64,000 bases of DNA, from the NCBI GenBank assembly GCA_964420925.1, contig CAYQVB010000055.1:1-64000 (forward strand), written 5' to 3'. A program made the translations under genes and the position numbers. The notes below the pieces were generated by a model, which was given only the letters and a program-made list of their open reading frames with translations, did not search any database and was not told the DNA's origin. Shown here in pieces: positions 1-8,348 of this stretch (within the stretch, counting starts at the first letter, position 1; each line of letters begins with the position of its first letter). The stretch comes from JAJEAD01 sp964420925. GTDB lineage: Bacteria > Pseudomonadota > Gammaproteobacteria > HK1.

Positions 1-97
1 CCCCGCGAGCCTCCCCCTCTTCCGACGATCACGGAACACTGTGGGAAATCCGCCTCCCCCTCGTGCGAAATAATCCGGGAGATCGGTGATCAGATAA

Positions 98-310
98 TCT
101 GCGAAACAACACGGTGAGGTTCGCCGGCAGGCCGCGCTCTCGCTCGGCTATCTCGGGGTGGAGACCGCGCGCGAGGCGCTGCTCGAGCTCGCGAGCGGCG
201 ACCCGGTGGCGTCGGTGCGCGAGGCCGCCGCCTACGCCGCCAGTCTGCTGGACGAGCCGCTCGGGACCGAGCGGAAGTCAACAGAGGAACCATGTCCAAC
301 GAGCAACTGA
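98..310 (+). pseudogene. HEAT-repeat protein C-terminal remnant
   Basis: An open frame from a TAA at 95-97 to the TGA at 308-310 encodes a HEAT-repeat-like tail: GEVRRQAALSLGYLG, then a second helix pair around DPVASVREAAAYAASLL. No credible start codon lies in frame before the repeats begin, and the DNA just upstream is not coding in this frame. It therefore looks like the 3' end of a longer gene whose 5' part has been lost. It overlaps the start of the desaturase gene (ATG at 292) by 19 bp, as expected for two formerly coupled genes. A very short functional protein from an internal GTG cannot be excluded. Confidence 0.45.
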
Positions 311-1332
311 TTGGCGATGCCGAGCTCGGCCTCGGCGCCAACGAAGCTCCGGGTGAGCGGCCGCAGGCGGCCGCGGTGTCGCGTCGGCCCGCCTCGCTGC
401 TCGAGAGGTCCCAGGTGGAGCGATTGTCACGGCGGACCGATGCGCACGGACTCGTGTACTTCCTGGGTCACTACGCGCTGATCGGGCTCAGCGGGTGGCT
501 GTGCCGGGAGGCCTTTCCGGGGCCGCTCTTCTGGCCCGTGTTCGCATTTCAGGCCTTTGTCATCGGGTTCCTGTTCTCGCCCCTGCACGAATGCGCCCAC
601 GGAACGGCGTTTCGGACTCGCGCCCTGAACGAAGCGGTGCTGTGGATCACCGGGTTCGTCTACATCGTGCCGCCGTACTTCTTCCGCTACTTCCACCTGG
701 GTCACCACCGGTTCACCCAGGTGCAAGGCAAGGATCCCTCACTGGTGCTGCCGAGCCCGGCGACCTTCGGCCAGTACCTGTGGTACTGCGCAGGGCTGTG
801 GTTCTGGTGGCGCAACCTCTCGTGGATGGTCAGGCACGCCTGCGGATTCGTGCATCCGGCCAGTGCGGCCTACGTGCCGGCCGGCCGGCGCGCTCTGATG
901 GTGCGGGAGTCCCGCATCCTGGTGCTGCTCTACGCGGCGCTCTTCGCGTCGGCGCTCTACTTCGAGTTCGCGTGGGTGCTCGTGGTGGCCTGGCTCGCGC
1001 CGCGGATCGTGGGCGAGCCCATCCAGAGGATCCTCCGGGTGGCGGAGCACGTCGGGTGCGACGAGAGCCCGGATCTCCTGCGCAACACCCGCACGACGCT
1101 GACCCATCCGCTCGTCAATGCGATCGCGTGGCAGATGCCCTACCACGCCGAGCACCACCTGTATCCGAATCTGCCCTTTCACGCGCTCCCGGCCGCGCAC
1201 GCCCTTGTCGGGGAGCAGGTGGTGGTGGAACGCCGCGGCTATCTGGCCGGTCAGTGGCAGATCATTCGAATGCTGCTCGAGTCCGGCCCTGCGGCTCGTG
1301 CCCAGGGCAAGTCTCGATCGCCGCTGCTATAG
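292..1332 (+). CDS. Membrane fatty acid desaturase (di-iron, three-histidine-box family)
   Basis: Integral membrane desaturase or hydroxylase of the fatty acid desaturase family, which uses a histidine-bound di-iron centre and O2 to oxidise acyl chains in the cytoplasmic membrane. All three histidine boxes are present: HECAH at residues 99-103, HLGHH at 135-139 and HAEHH at 285-289. Hydrophobic spans flank the first two boxes (about 55-98 and 115-130) and lie around 200-240, as usual for this topology. The 346-aa length is typical. The first 40 residues are soluble and variable. The ATG at 292 follows AGAGGAACC, a fair ribosome-binding site. No electron donor gene is adjacent, and the acyl substrate cannot be told from sequence. 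Confidence 0.9.
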   Translation: MSNEQLIGDAELGLGANEAPGERPQAAAVSRRPASLLERSQVERLSRRTDAHGLVYFLGHYALIGLSGWLCREAFPGPLFWPVFAFQAFVIGFLFSPLHECAHGTAFRTRALNEAVLWITGFVYIVPPYFFRYFHLGHHRFTQVQGKDPSLVLPSPATFGQYLWYCAGLWFWWRNLSWMVRHACGFVHPASAAYVPAGRRALMVRESRILVLLYAALFASALYFEFAWVLVVAWLAPRIVGEPIQRILRVAEHVGCDESPDLLRNTRTTLTHPLVNAIAWQMPYHAEHHLYPNLPFHALPAAHALVGEQVVVERRGYLAGQWQIIRMLLESGPAARAQGKSRSPLL

Positions 1333-1484
1333 CCCGCATCAAGTGCCGCGCACGTCTTCCGCCGTTCCGATTCAGATCGCCGCGGCGCCCGCTCGTGTCC
1401 GCGTGCAGCCGCCACTGCCGCCGCCTTCATGCCCGGCAGAAGGCCGGGTCCGATTCCGCGTCCCGGGCGCGGCCTCCTTGGCGA

Positions 1485-2456
1485 TCACTTCTCGCAGAAG
1501 GCGATGATCCGGGCGGGACCGCCGGTGCCGCGCACGTGCTTCAGCGCGCCCGCGACGAGCATGCAGCTATCGGGCGACGCCATCGCGAGCTGGCCGAGAT
1601 TGTTGCCGTTCTCGATCAGCTTCCAGCCCCGCTGCAGGCCGCGCACGTGGGCGTACCAGGAGTTGGTCCAGTTCTCGTCCTCTCCGCGCGAGTTCTGCCC
1701 GGTCTCCACGCCGATTACGTCGGACATGATGCCGTTGATGCGCACGCCCTTCTCGTTCTCGACCTCGATGAGCTTGTCGACCGCGGCGGGGGTGAGGCCC
1801 GGGTAGTTCCAGCCGTTGATGTAGGGATCCGCGCCAAAGTCGGTGCCCTGGAAGTAGAAGCGCGACCAGCCCTGGCTGAGCACCAGCCACACTCCGTCGT
1901 CGATGCGGTCCGCCACCGCCGCGATGTCGTCGGCGGTGACCGCGTTGCCCGAGGCGTCGGAGAAGTCCGTGACGCTCGTGTCCGGACTGGGCGTGCCGCC
2001 GTTCTTGTCGAGCTCGGCCTGCACCCGGGCGCTGATGTCGACGAGCACGATGGGGCCGCTCAGGTCCTCCCCGTCCAGCATGTGCATGTACTTGCGCTGC
2101 TCCGCGGCGGGGTTGCCCTCTTCCATGGACTCCGCGTTGTTCACGTAGTGGGCGCTGCTGTCCATGTGGGTGCCGTGATGTTCCGAGAGCACCAGGGTGC
2201 CGAGGTCGAAGTGCCCCTGGTTGGTCGGGAACTGTCCTATCGCGAGCACAGTCTGCTGACCGAAGCTCGGGATCGCCTGGCTGTCGAGCCAGGGTTTGCT
2301 CATGTCCGGTTTCATTGGGTCCCCTTCCATCGGCTGGAAGGTGGGTATCGGATGGGTGAGGTCGATGATGAAGTTCGCCCCCGCGAAGCTCGATGCCGAC
2401 AGGAGGGCGAGAAGGGATCCGCAAAGCGCGGTGAGGCGTGGCTTGCTGGAGATCAT
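1485..2456 (-). CDS. Exported cyclase-family (kynurenine formamidase-like) hydrolase
   Basis: Member of the cyclase/formamidase-like metal hydrolase family, shown by IIDLTHPIPTFQPMEGDP near the mature N-terminus and the metal-binding HHGTHMDSSAHY. Family members hydrolyse amide or cyclic amide bonds, but the substrate here is unknown. The ATG at 2456 is chosen because GGAGAG precedes it and the protein then begins with a classical signal peptide (basic MISSKPR, hydrophobic ALCGSLLALLSASS, cleavage near FAGA), so it should act in the periplasm. In-frame codons further upstream, to 2537, have no signal-like character. The mature protein (~300 aa) is longer than cytosolic formamidases, as in other exported members. 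It faces trmB divergently across 380 bp. Confidence 0.85.
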   Translation of the reverse strand: MISSKPRLTALCGSLLALLSASSFAGANFIIDLTHPIPTFQPMEGDPMKPDMSKPWLDSQAIPSFGQQTVLAIGQFPTNQGHFDLGTLVLSEHHGTHMDSSAHYVNNAESMEEGNPAAEQRKYMHMLDGEDLSGPIVLVDISARVQAELDKNGGTPSPDTSVTDFSDASGNAVTADDIAAVADRIDDGVWLVLSQGWSRFYFQGTDFGADPYINGWNYPGLTPAAVDKLIEVENEKGVRINGIMSDVIGVETGQNSRGEDENWTNSWYAHVRGLQRGWKLIENGNNLGQLAMASPDSCMLVAGALKHVRGTGGPARIIAFCEK

Positions 2457-2485
2457 GGCACTCTCCGGTATGTCATTCGTTGAAT

Positions 2486-2514
2486 GTAGTATTTTTGCGT
2501 ATAAACATTGTCGA
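2486..2514 (-). promoter_or_regulatory. Candidate sigma-70 promoter for the cyclase-family gene
   Basis: On the minus strand TCGACA (2509-2514) and TACTAC (2486-2491) are separated by 17 bp, in the only clearly AT-rich stretch of the 2457-2836 intergenic region, about 30 bp before the ATG at 2456. The boxes match consensus only partly. Apart from this I see nothing defined in the 380-bp gap between the two divergent genes. Confidence 0.25.
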
Positions 2515-2836
2515 GTACGACATAAGTATAAGCCCAAGGCTTAATACCTGAAATCATTGGTTCAGTTCGCAGGGTCGCCCGATTCGGAGAGGGTTGCCCT
2601 TCCGTCCCGCGTGGGACCGGCGCTGTCGCCCTTTGCGGGCCCGATCCGATGGTTGAGGATGCCGGAACCGCGGCACCTCGCGTTCTTGCGATCGACTCTG
2701 CGGGGAGACGCCGGCGACACGTCGTCAACTCCTGGCGCAATGACGCTCGGCCGTCCTTGTGCCCCTTTGTCGCCCGAGCGGGCCCAAGTGAGAGAATCGA
2801 GCGCAATCATTCGAAGGATTCCTGCGAGCACGGCCC

Positions 2837-3538
2837 TTGCCTCTGGATTCGAAGCACCGCCGCCCGGTGCGCAGCTACGTGCGGCGTTCCGGCCGCATGA
2901 CACCGGCGCAGCGCCGCGCGCTCGACCGATACCTGCCGGTCCTGGGGTTGCCGGCGAATCGTCTCTGCGACTTGAATGAGGCATTCGGGCGCGACGCGCC
3001 GCGTTGCGCGGAGATCGGTTTCGGGATGGGCGACGCGCTGCTGGAAATGGCCGGCGCTTCTCCCGAACGAGACTATCTGGGAGTGGAAGTGCACGAGCCC
3101 GGCATCGGTCGGGTGCTGCACCAGGCGGCGGCGCGCGGTCTCACCAACCTGCGGGTGATCGCGGGCGACGCGGTCGAGGTCCTGGCACGCTGCCTGCCCG
3201 AGGCGTCCCTGCACGAGGTCTACCTCTTCTTCCCCGATCCCTGGCCCAAGAAGCGCCACCACAAGCGCCGGCTGGTCAACCCTGCCTTCGCACGCCTCGT
3301 CGCGAGCCGCCTCGTTCCCGGCGGGCGTTTCCTTCTCGCGACCGACTGGCCCCCCTACGCCGAGCACATGCTCGAAGTGCTGGAAGGAGAGCCGGCACTC
3401 AGGAATCTCGCGGGGGCGGGGCGCTTCGCGCCGCGGGCGCCGGAGCGGGCGCTCACCCGCTTCGAGCGGCGGGCGGGGGACCTCGGACACACCGTGCGCG
3501 ACCTCGCCTTCGTGCGAGTGGAGTCCGGCGACGGGTAG
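2837..3538 (+). CDS. trmB: tRNA (guanine-N7-)-methyltransferase TrmB
   Basis: SAM-dependent enzyme that forms m7G46 in tRNA variable loops. The SAM loop EIGFGMGDALLEMA, the family signature FPDPWPKKRHHKRR and the C-terminal T-x-FE motif (LTRFERR) are all present. The N-terminal block RPVRSYVRRSGRMTPAQ is conserved in TrmB and lies upstream of the first in-frame ATG (2897), so the start must be earlier. TTG at 2837 gives 233 aa, close to the family norm. A CTG at 2822, just after GAAGGA, is an alternative. It is monocistronic as far as can be seen, divergent from the cyclase-family gene. Confidence 0.95.
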   Translation: MPLDSKHRRPVRSYVRRSGRMTPAQRRALDRYLPVLGLPANRLCDLNEAFGRDAPRCAEIGFGMGDALLEMAGASPERDYLGVEVHEPGIGRVLHQAAARGLTNLRVIAGDAVEVLARCLPEASLHEVYLFFPDPWPKKRHHKRRLVNPAFARLVASRLVPGGRFLLATDWPPYAEHMLEVLEGEPALRNLAGAGRFAPRAPERALTRFERRAGDLGHTVRDLAFVRVESGDG

Positions 3539-3823
3539 CCCCGGTGCGCCAAGCCAGGACTCTGACGAGAACTACCTTGCCACGTGTCGAGCGAGCCATC
3601 CCGCAAGAGCGGGCTCCTCTCCGGGTGCAGTTGGCAACCTTGTCCGGATCACGGTCCTTGGTGCCGAGCGGTCCGAAGCGACGCCTCCCGCGCTACACTT
3701 CTCCGGGAAACGAGCGGTACGAAACGGAATGGTCAAGGTTCTGTTCGATAGGGCGGTCGGCGTGGGGGCGGCGGGAGCCGTGAGGCGCCGAGGGCTCCAA
3801 GCGAAGACCGAAGGATGGAGGGC

Positions 3824-4438
3824 ATGAGCGAGCACGACCATTCGCCCCTGAGTGACATCGAGCTGCGGGTCAGGTCGCTCGAGTCGCTCCTGGTGGAGAA
3901 GGGACTGGTCGACCCGCAGGCCCTGGATGTCCTCATCGACACCTACGAGACGAAGGTGGGTCCGCGCAACGGCGCCCGGGTGGTGGCGCGCGCCTGGACG
4001 GATCCCGAGTACCGGAATTGGCTGCTCGCCGATGCCGGCGCGGCGATCGCTTCGCTCGGCTATCGGGGGCGGCAGGGCGAGGACATGAGGGTGCTGGAGA
4101 ACACCGGGCAGGTGCACAACCTGGTGGTCTGCACCCTGTGCTCCTGCTATCCGTGGACGGTGCTCGGGCTGCCTCCGGTCTGGTACAAGTCGCCGCCCTA
4201 TCGGGCCAGGGCGGTGCGTGATCCGCGGGGAGTGCTCGCGGACTTTGGAGTCGAGTTGCCCGCCGAGACCGAGGTTCGGGTCTGGGATTCCACCGCGGAG
4301 CTTCGCTACCTGGTGTTGCCCCAGCGTCCCTCCGGCACCGAGGGCATGAATGAAGAGGAGCTGGCGACGCTGGTCACGCGTGATTCGATGATCGGGGTCG
4401 GGCTGGCGCGGGCGCCTCTGCCGGCACGGGATCGGTGA
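3824..4438 (+). CDS. nthA: Nitrile hydratase alpha subunit, cobalt type
   Basis: Catalytic alpha subunit of nitrile hydratase, which hydrates nitriles to amides. The metal claw VCTLCSCYPW is intact (Cys103, Cys106, Ser107, Cys108 counting from the ATG at 3824). CTLCSC with Thr is the cobalt-type form; iron enzymes carry CSLCSC. WYKSPPYR and the C-terminal SRDSM-like block (TRDSMIGVG) are also conserved. Two ATGs are possible, 3815 and 3824. The second gives the common MSEH start and has GGAGG close before it. The gene overlaps the beta subunit by 4 bp (GTGA), so the two are translationally coupled. No metallochaperone-like activator gene follows. Confidence 0.93.
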   Translation: MSEHDHSPLSDIELRVRSLESLLVEKGLVDPQALDVLIDTYETKVGPRNGARVVARAWTDPEYRNWLLADAGAAIASLGYRGRQGEDMRVLENTGQVHNLVVCTLCSCYPWTVLGLPPVWYKSPPYRARAVRDPRGVLADFGVELPAETEVRVWDSTAELRYLVLPQRPSGTEGMNEEELATLVTRDSMIGVGLARAPLPARDR

Positions 4439-5160
4439 ACGGGGGACACGATCTCGGCGGCATGCACGGCTTCGGCCCGGTGACGTCGGAGCCGGACGAG
4501 CCGGTGTTCCACCACGAATGGGAGCGGCGCGCCTTCGCCCTCACCCTCGCATGCGGCATGCTCGGGCGCTGGAACCTGGACATGTCCCGCCACGCGCGGG
4601 AACGCATCCCGCCGCCGCGCTACCTCGGCGCGAGCTACTACGAGATCTGGCTCGAAGGGCTCCTGACTCTGCTCGTCGAGCAGGGCCTGACGAGCGAACG
4701 CGAGATCGAGACGGGCCGCTCCGCCGGCCCGCGCTCCCCGGACCTGCGGGTGCCCGGCCCCGACGCGGTGCCCGGAATCCTGGAACGCGGCGGCTCGGCC
4801 CGGACTGCCGATACTCCGTCCCGTTTTCAAGCCGGGGAGCGGGTACGGGTTCTGAACCGTCACCCGCGCGGACACACCCGGGCGCCTCGCTATGTCCGCG
4901 GGCGCATTGGTGTCATCGAAAGCTGCAACGGCACCTTCGTCTTCCCCGACGCCCACGCCCATGGAAAGGGACCGCAGCCGCGGCCGCTCTACACCGTGCG
5001 TTTCAGCGCGACCGAGCTCTGGGGACAGGACGGCGCTCCCGGCGATGCGGTGCACGTGGACCTGTGGGAGGACTACCTCGAAGCGGTGCCGGGTCCCCAG
5101 GCGAGCTCCGCTGGCGCCGATCACCCGGCGAGAGCGCCGGACGCGAGACCTTCCGGCTAG
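4435..5160 (+). CDS. nthB: Nitrile hydratase beta subunit
   Basis: Structural partner of the cobalt-type alpha subunit. It starts with the diagnostic N-terminus MNGGHDLGGMHGFGPV, followed by the helical region containing W-E-R-RAFALTLA and the ...YYEIWLEGL block. From about residue 125 comes the SH3-like barrel, with GERVRVLNRHP and the HTRAPRYVRGRIGVIE segment that packs on alpha. The 241-aa length is normal. The GTG start at 4435 overlaps the alpha stop. The last ~20 residues, rich in Ala and Pro, are variable. Together the two genes should make the complete heterotetramer, but metal loading usually needs an activator (P14K/NhlE-like) that is not encoded as a separate gene nearby. Confidence 0.9.
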   Translation: MNGGHDLGGMHGFGPVTSEPDEPVFHHEWERRAFALTLACGMLGRWNLDMSRHARERIPPPRYLGASYYEIWLEGLLTLLVEQGLTSEREIETGRSAGPRSPDLRVPGPDAVPGILERGGSARTADTPSRFQAGERVRVLNRHPRGHTRAPRYVRGRIGVIESCNGTFVFPDAHAHGKGPQPRPLYTVRFSATELWGQDGAPGDAVHVDLWEDYLEAVPGPQASSAGADHPARAPDARPSG

Positions 5161-5257
5161 AGTTGCGGGCGCGCTCGAGCCACCGTTGTCGCTCACGGTG
5201 GTTACGCCGCTCCCGCTCGAAATGGTTGTAGAGTGCGGGGTGTCTCCACCGTGATGG

Positions 5258-6784
5258 ATGCCGGCGATGCCCACGGCTGAACGACCGAGCGCTTCCCGCG
5301 TCTTTCGGCGCCGTCTGGCCGGCTGCCTTCTCGTGATGTTGCCGATCGGATGCTTGTCGCCGTTCTCCGGCGCTGCCGCGAGCTCGGATCCGGCGGGCGA
5401 GCAGTCCTGTGCATTCACGCCGGCTACACCGGCAACCCAGGCCGGCGGAGTCGTCCCCGGGCTCATCGTCGGCGCCGACATCCTGCTGCCGGGCGGGCAC
5501 GAGCCGGACTACGGCGTGCACATCCGTTTCAATGGCGGCATCGGTGCGGTGGCGGATATCGACGCCCTGCGGGCCGCCTATCCCGATGCCGCCGTTCTCG
5601 ACTGCCGCGGCGGGGCGCTGCTGTCGCCGGGCTTCGTCAACGCTCATGAGCACCCGGCCTACAGCTACGCCTTTCCCGACCCGAATCTGAATCCGGGCTA
5701 CGTTCACCGCGACGAATGGCGTCTCGGCATCAACGGCAAGCTGCAGTTGCCGCCGCCGCTGCGTTACAGCTTCGATCCCGATGATCATCGGACCGCCGCG
5801 ATACTCGTCGCCATGGAGCTACGGCACCTGCTCGGCGGGGCGACCACCATAGCCGGGTCCGGCGGCGTGCCGGGCGTGATCCGGAACATCAATCGCCAGC
5901 AACGCAGTGGCGACCTCCGGCTCTACGATGCCGAAGCGGACGTGTCGACCTTCCCCTTCTCTTTTCGGGTGGTCGAGGACCTGAAGGAGGAGTGCGGTGG
6001 CGGCCCGGTCCACCGCTTCCCGCCCGCGGACGGCGGCGATCTGACGTTCATGGCCTATGTTCCCCACGTGGGCGAAGGCAGGCCCACGAGCTGCGCGGCG
6101 AGAGCCGAGGTGGCGCGTTACCTCGAGCGGGTGCAGCGGCGCGATCGGCGCTACTCGCTGGTTCATGGGGTGGCCACGGATCGGGAAGACTACGCGCTGA
6201 TGCGCGAGTTCGAGGTCACGCTGGTGTGGTCGCCGCGCTCCAATCTTGCCTTGTACGGCGAGACGGTCGATCTCGCGGGTGCGCTGGAACACGGTGTGCG
6301 AATCGCCCTTTCGACGGACTGGTCGCCGAGCGGGTCCTTCAACATGCGCGAAGAGGTCAAGTGCGCGAAACGGGTGGCGAAGGATGCCGGCGTGGCGTTG
6401 TCGAGCGAGGCGCTGTGGCACATGAGCACCGGCGACGGCGCCTACGCGCTGGGCCTGGAAGATCACTTCGGCGCGATCGAGCCCGGACTGCGGGCGGACC
6501 TGGTCCTCGTCGAGTACGGCGGTGGCGACCCTTACGATGCGGTGTTGACGGCGACGGACGAGGACATTCTGGCCACCTGGATCAACGGCCGGGTCATCCT
6601 GCTTTCCGACTCGTTGAGCGAGGCGTTGAGCGAGAAGGATTGCGTGGCGCTCGAGGGCGTGGCGCCGAAGGTATGCGGCGTGCTCGGCGCCTTCGGCTTG
6701 TCGGCGGCGAGCTTCGGCGCCTACATCGAGGATGTCGTGCCCGTGAACGACGTCACTCGGCAGGCCGCCTGCGGGGGCGCGTGA
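5258..6784 (+). CDS. Exported amidohydrolase-superfamily metal-dependent hydrolase
   Basis: Metal-dependent hydrolase of the amidohydrolase superfamily. The first beta strand carries the HxH metal motif in SPGFVNAHEHPAYSY (about residues 126-140). Later motifs are LVHGVATD, STDWSPSGS (metal-binding Asp of the family) and the C-terminal GLRADLVLVEYGG typical of cytosine-deaminase-like members. Residues 18-45 form a signal-like segment (RRLAGCLLVMLPIGCLSPF) with a possible lipobox LPIGC, so a periplasmic or lipoprotein location is likely. ATG 5258 and ATG 5267 are both plausible starts. It lies 97 bp after the nitrile hydratase beta gene on the same strand and may belong to that operon, but it is not an amidase-signature enzyme, so amide hydrolysis after nitrile hydration is only a guess. 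Confidence 0.85.
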   Translation: MPAMPTAERPSASRVFRRRLAGCLLVMLPIGCLSPFSGAAASSDPAGEQSCAFTPATPATQAGGVVPGLIVGADILLPGGHEPDYGVHIRFNGGIGAVADIDALRAAYPDAAVLDCRGGALLSPGFVNAHEHPAYSYAFPDPNLNPGYVHRDEWRLGINGKLQLPPPLRYSFDPDDHRTAAILVAMELRHLLGGATTIAGSGGVPGVIRNINRQQRSGDLRLYDAEADVSTFPFSFRVVEDLKEECGGGPVHRFPPADGGDLTFMAYVPHVGEGRPTSCAARAEVARYLERVQRRDRRYSLVHGVATDREDYALMREFEVTLVWSPRSNLALYGETVDLAGALEHGVRIALSTDWSPSGSFNMREEVKCAKRVAKDAGVALSSEALWHMSTGDGAYALGLEDHFGAIEPGLRADLVLVEYGGGDPYDAVLTATDEDILATWINGRVILLSDSLSEALSEKDCVALEGVAPKVCGVLGAFGLSAASFGAYIEDVVPVNDVTRQAACGGA

Positions 6785-6867
6785 CCGCGATTCGGTCGCC
6801 GGCCTGCGGCGATGCCCCTCGGCTTCTTTCGGTCGGCAGGCCGGCCCGGGTTCGTCGAGCACTCACG

Positions 6868-6977
6868 GATGCGCCGGCGCGCTTCTCCGAGGCCCCGCCG
6901 CTGAGATGCTTCTCCATTTCCGAGCACGGGAAGTGTCGCTCCTCGGGGTGGCGGATGGCGGGGCGGCCATGCTCATC
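6868..6977 (-). pseudogene. yggX-like C-terminal fragment (degraded duplicate)
   Basis: Directly past the aminotransferase stop, the minus strand can be read as HPEERHFPCSEMEKHLSGGA followed by SEKRAGAS. It aligns with DPDARRFLSAEMEKHFFGEG and SEKPAGYV of the intact yggX product encoded at 19348-19617. At DNA level the matching stretches (for example GCTTCTCCGAG and TGCTTNTCCATTTC) also line up. No start and no N-terminal half are present, so this is a decayed partial copy that marks a past duplication or rearrangement linking this end of the accessory region with its other end. Confidence 0.6.
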
Positions 6978-8118
6978 GGCCCAAAGCGGTGCGTAGCGCA
7001 GACACGACCTTCTGCACATCCTCCGAATCGTTGTAGAGGTGCGGCGAGAAGCGGATGAAGTCGCGCCGCAGGGATACCACCACGCCCTGCTCTCCGAGCG
7101 CGGTGCTCAGGGTGCGGCTGTCGTGGTCCGTGAAGCGGGCGGCGACGATGGCGGAGCGTTCCCGCGCGTCGGCGGGCGACAGGATGTCCGCTCCGAGGTC
7201 CATCAGACCGAGGCGCAGCTCTTCCGCGATGGCCCGGTTGTGTGCGGCGATGGCGTCGATTCCCAGATCGAGCAGGTAGTCGATCGCCTCCCCGGCGCCC
7301 AGGGCGGTGCCATAGGCCATGGTTCCGTACTCGAAGCGCTTGGCCGAGCGGGGATAGACCAGTCGGTCGGCCTGGAAGTCCCACATGTCGTCGTGACTCC
7401 TCCACCCGACGATGCCGGGACTGGTCTCCTGGAGGCCGGGAGAGAGGTACATGACACCGGACCCGAAGGGTCCGCACATCCACTTGTAGGTGGATGACAC
7501 CACCGCGTCGGCGCCGGTGGCCTTCACGTCGATGGGTACCTGACCGGCGGACTGGGTCGCATCGACGACGAGCACCGCGCCGTGGGCATGGGCCAGTTCG
7601 GCGAAGCGCCCGAGGTCGTGAAGCTGGCCGGTGCCGTACTCGACGTGAGAGAGGCAGACCACCGCGGTGCGCTGGTCGATCAGCCCCTCGATCGTCTCCG
7701 GGGCGACGTAGTAGTCCTCGCCGCGCGCCCAGCGCACTTCCGCCCTCGTCGCCTCCGCGACCCGCATCCAGGGGTAGATGGTGCTCGGATGGGCGACTTC
7801 CGAGGTGACGATGTTGGAACCTTCCGGAGGGGAGACCGCCCAGGCGAGGGATGCCATGAGCGGAGTCTCACCCGATGCGATCGCGATGTCCTCGGGCCGT
7901 GCGTTGAAGAGCCTGGCCGCCGCGCCCGAGAGGCCGTCGAGGATGCGCACTTCCGCCTCTTCGTCGAACGCGACCGTCCCCTCCTGCGCGAGCGCCTGCT
8001 GCCAACCGTTGATGGAGCGCGCCGCGCCCGCGTGCATGAGCCCTACCGAAGCCGCATCGAAGTAGGCCATCTTTCCCGCCGGCGGATAGACATCCAGCGA
8101 AGCGAGTCGCTCTGTCAT
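6973..8118 (-). CDS. Aminotransferase class V (cysteine-desulfurase/kynureninase-like fold)
   Basis: Fold-type I PLP enzyme. The PLP lysine is K212 in SSTYKWMCGPFGSG, the ring-stacking and Asp sites are SHVEYGTGQ and VDATQSAGQ (D186, Q189), and the N-terminal AYFDAASVGLMH block is typical of class V aminotransferases. Family members include cysteine desulfurases, isopenicillin-N epimerases and serine-type transaminases; the substrate here is not identifiable. ATG 8118 follows GAGGAACTTCG. The first ~69 codons, the leader and the last codons of an upstream membrane-protein gene are duplicated about 8.1 kb away (16042-16323), where the copy is broken. So this gene was once directly downstream of the gene at 16307-16696 and has been separated from it by an inserted island. 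Confidence 0.9.
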   Translation of the reverse strand: MTERLASLDVYPPAGKMAYFDAASVGLMHAGAARSINGWQQALAQEGTVAFDEEAEVRILDGLSGAAARLFNARPEDIAIASGETPLMASLAWAVSPPEGSNIVTSEVAHPSTIYPWMRVAEATRAEVRWARGEDYYVAPETIEGLIDQRTAVVCLSHVEYGTGQLHDLGRFAELAHAHGAVLVVDATQSAGQVPIDVKATGADAVVSSTYKWMCGPFGSGVMYLSPGLQETSPGIVGWRSHDDMWDFQADRLVYPRSAKRFEYGTMAYGTALGAGEAIDYLLDLGIDAIAAHNRAIAEELRLGLMDLGADILSPADARERSAIVAARFTDHDSRTLSTALGEQGVVVSLRRDFIRFSPHLYNDSEDVQKVVSALRTALGR

Positions 8119-8192
8119 CGAAGTTCCTCCATTCCCCGAGCAAGCGCTTCCGTCAATCGGAGGCGTCGCCTCCGGTCAAAGCTCCTGCTCTC
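7911..8192. repeat. Direct repeat copy A bounding the accessory island
   Basis: About 282 bp matching 16042-16323 without gaps at a constant 8131-bp offset. I count about 18 differences in the best 272 bp, so ~93% identity. The unit holds the 5' end of the aminotransferase, its leader, and the last few codons plus stop of the membrane-protein gene found intact at 16307-16696. Similarity fades left of about 7911 and stops abruptly at 8192. Copy A belongs to the functional aminotransferase. Confidence 0.85.
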
Positions 8193-8270
8193 TCGGGGCG
8201 ACATGTTTCGAGTCCTGATCCCCCAAGCGGTCGCCGTCCGTTTTCCCCGCGCCGCCTCCGTGATCGCCGG

Positions 8271-8348
8271 TGGATCCCCGCTTTCGCGGGAGTGACGGGA
8301 TCCACCCTGGTCACTGTCTACCATCATTCCCGCGAAAGCGGGAATCCA
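8271..8348. repeat. Inverted REP-like palindromic repeat
   Basis: Left arm 8271-8296 (TGGATCCCCGCTTTCGCGGG, then AGTGA) and right arm 8324-8348 (TCATTCCCGCGAAAGCGGGA, then ATCCA) are near-perfect inverted copies about 27 bp apart. This is the common intergenic palindrome of high-GC proteobacteria, whose shadow translation contains HSRESGxP. Related single or double copies sit at 22881-22914 and 42802-42875. The 8119-8554 gap otherwise holds the aminotransferase leader and no gene that I can see. Confidence 0.7.

Noticed and set aside
495..2483. A 662-codon open frame on the plus strand crossing the desaturase and the cyclase-family gene
   Set aside because: Arg/Pro/Gly-rich product without domains; it is the GC-rich shadow of two well-supported genes in other frames.
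3580..3640. A possible trmB terminator around CCCGCAAGAGCGGG
   Set aside because: The stem is only five base pairs with an imperfect extension and no T-run, too weak to call.
6161..6790. Calling the amidohydrolase an amidase that completes nitrile degradation
   Set aside because: It has the HxH metal motif of the amidohydrolase superfamily and none of the amidase-signature Ser-Ser-Lys features.
7911..8192. Reading the repeats as attL/attR of simple site-specific integration
   Set aside because: 282 bp is far longer than a usual tyrosine-recombinase core, the copies differ by ~7%, and no tRNA gene is present; only the repeat itself is claimed.
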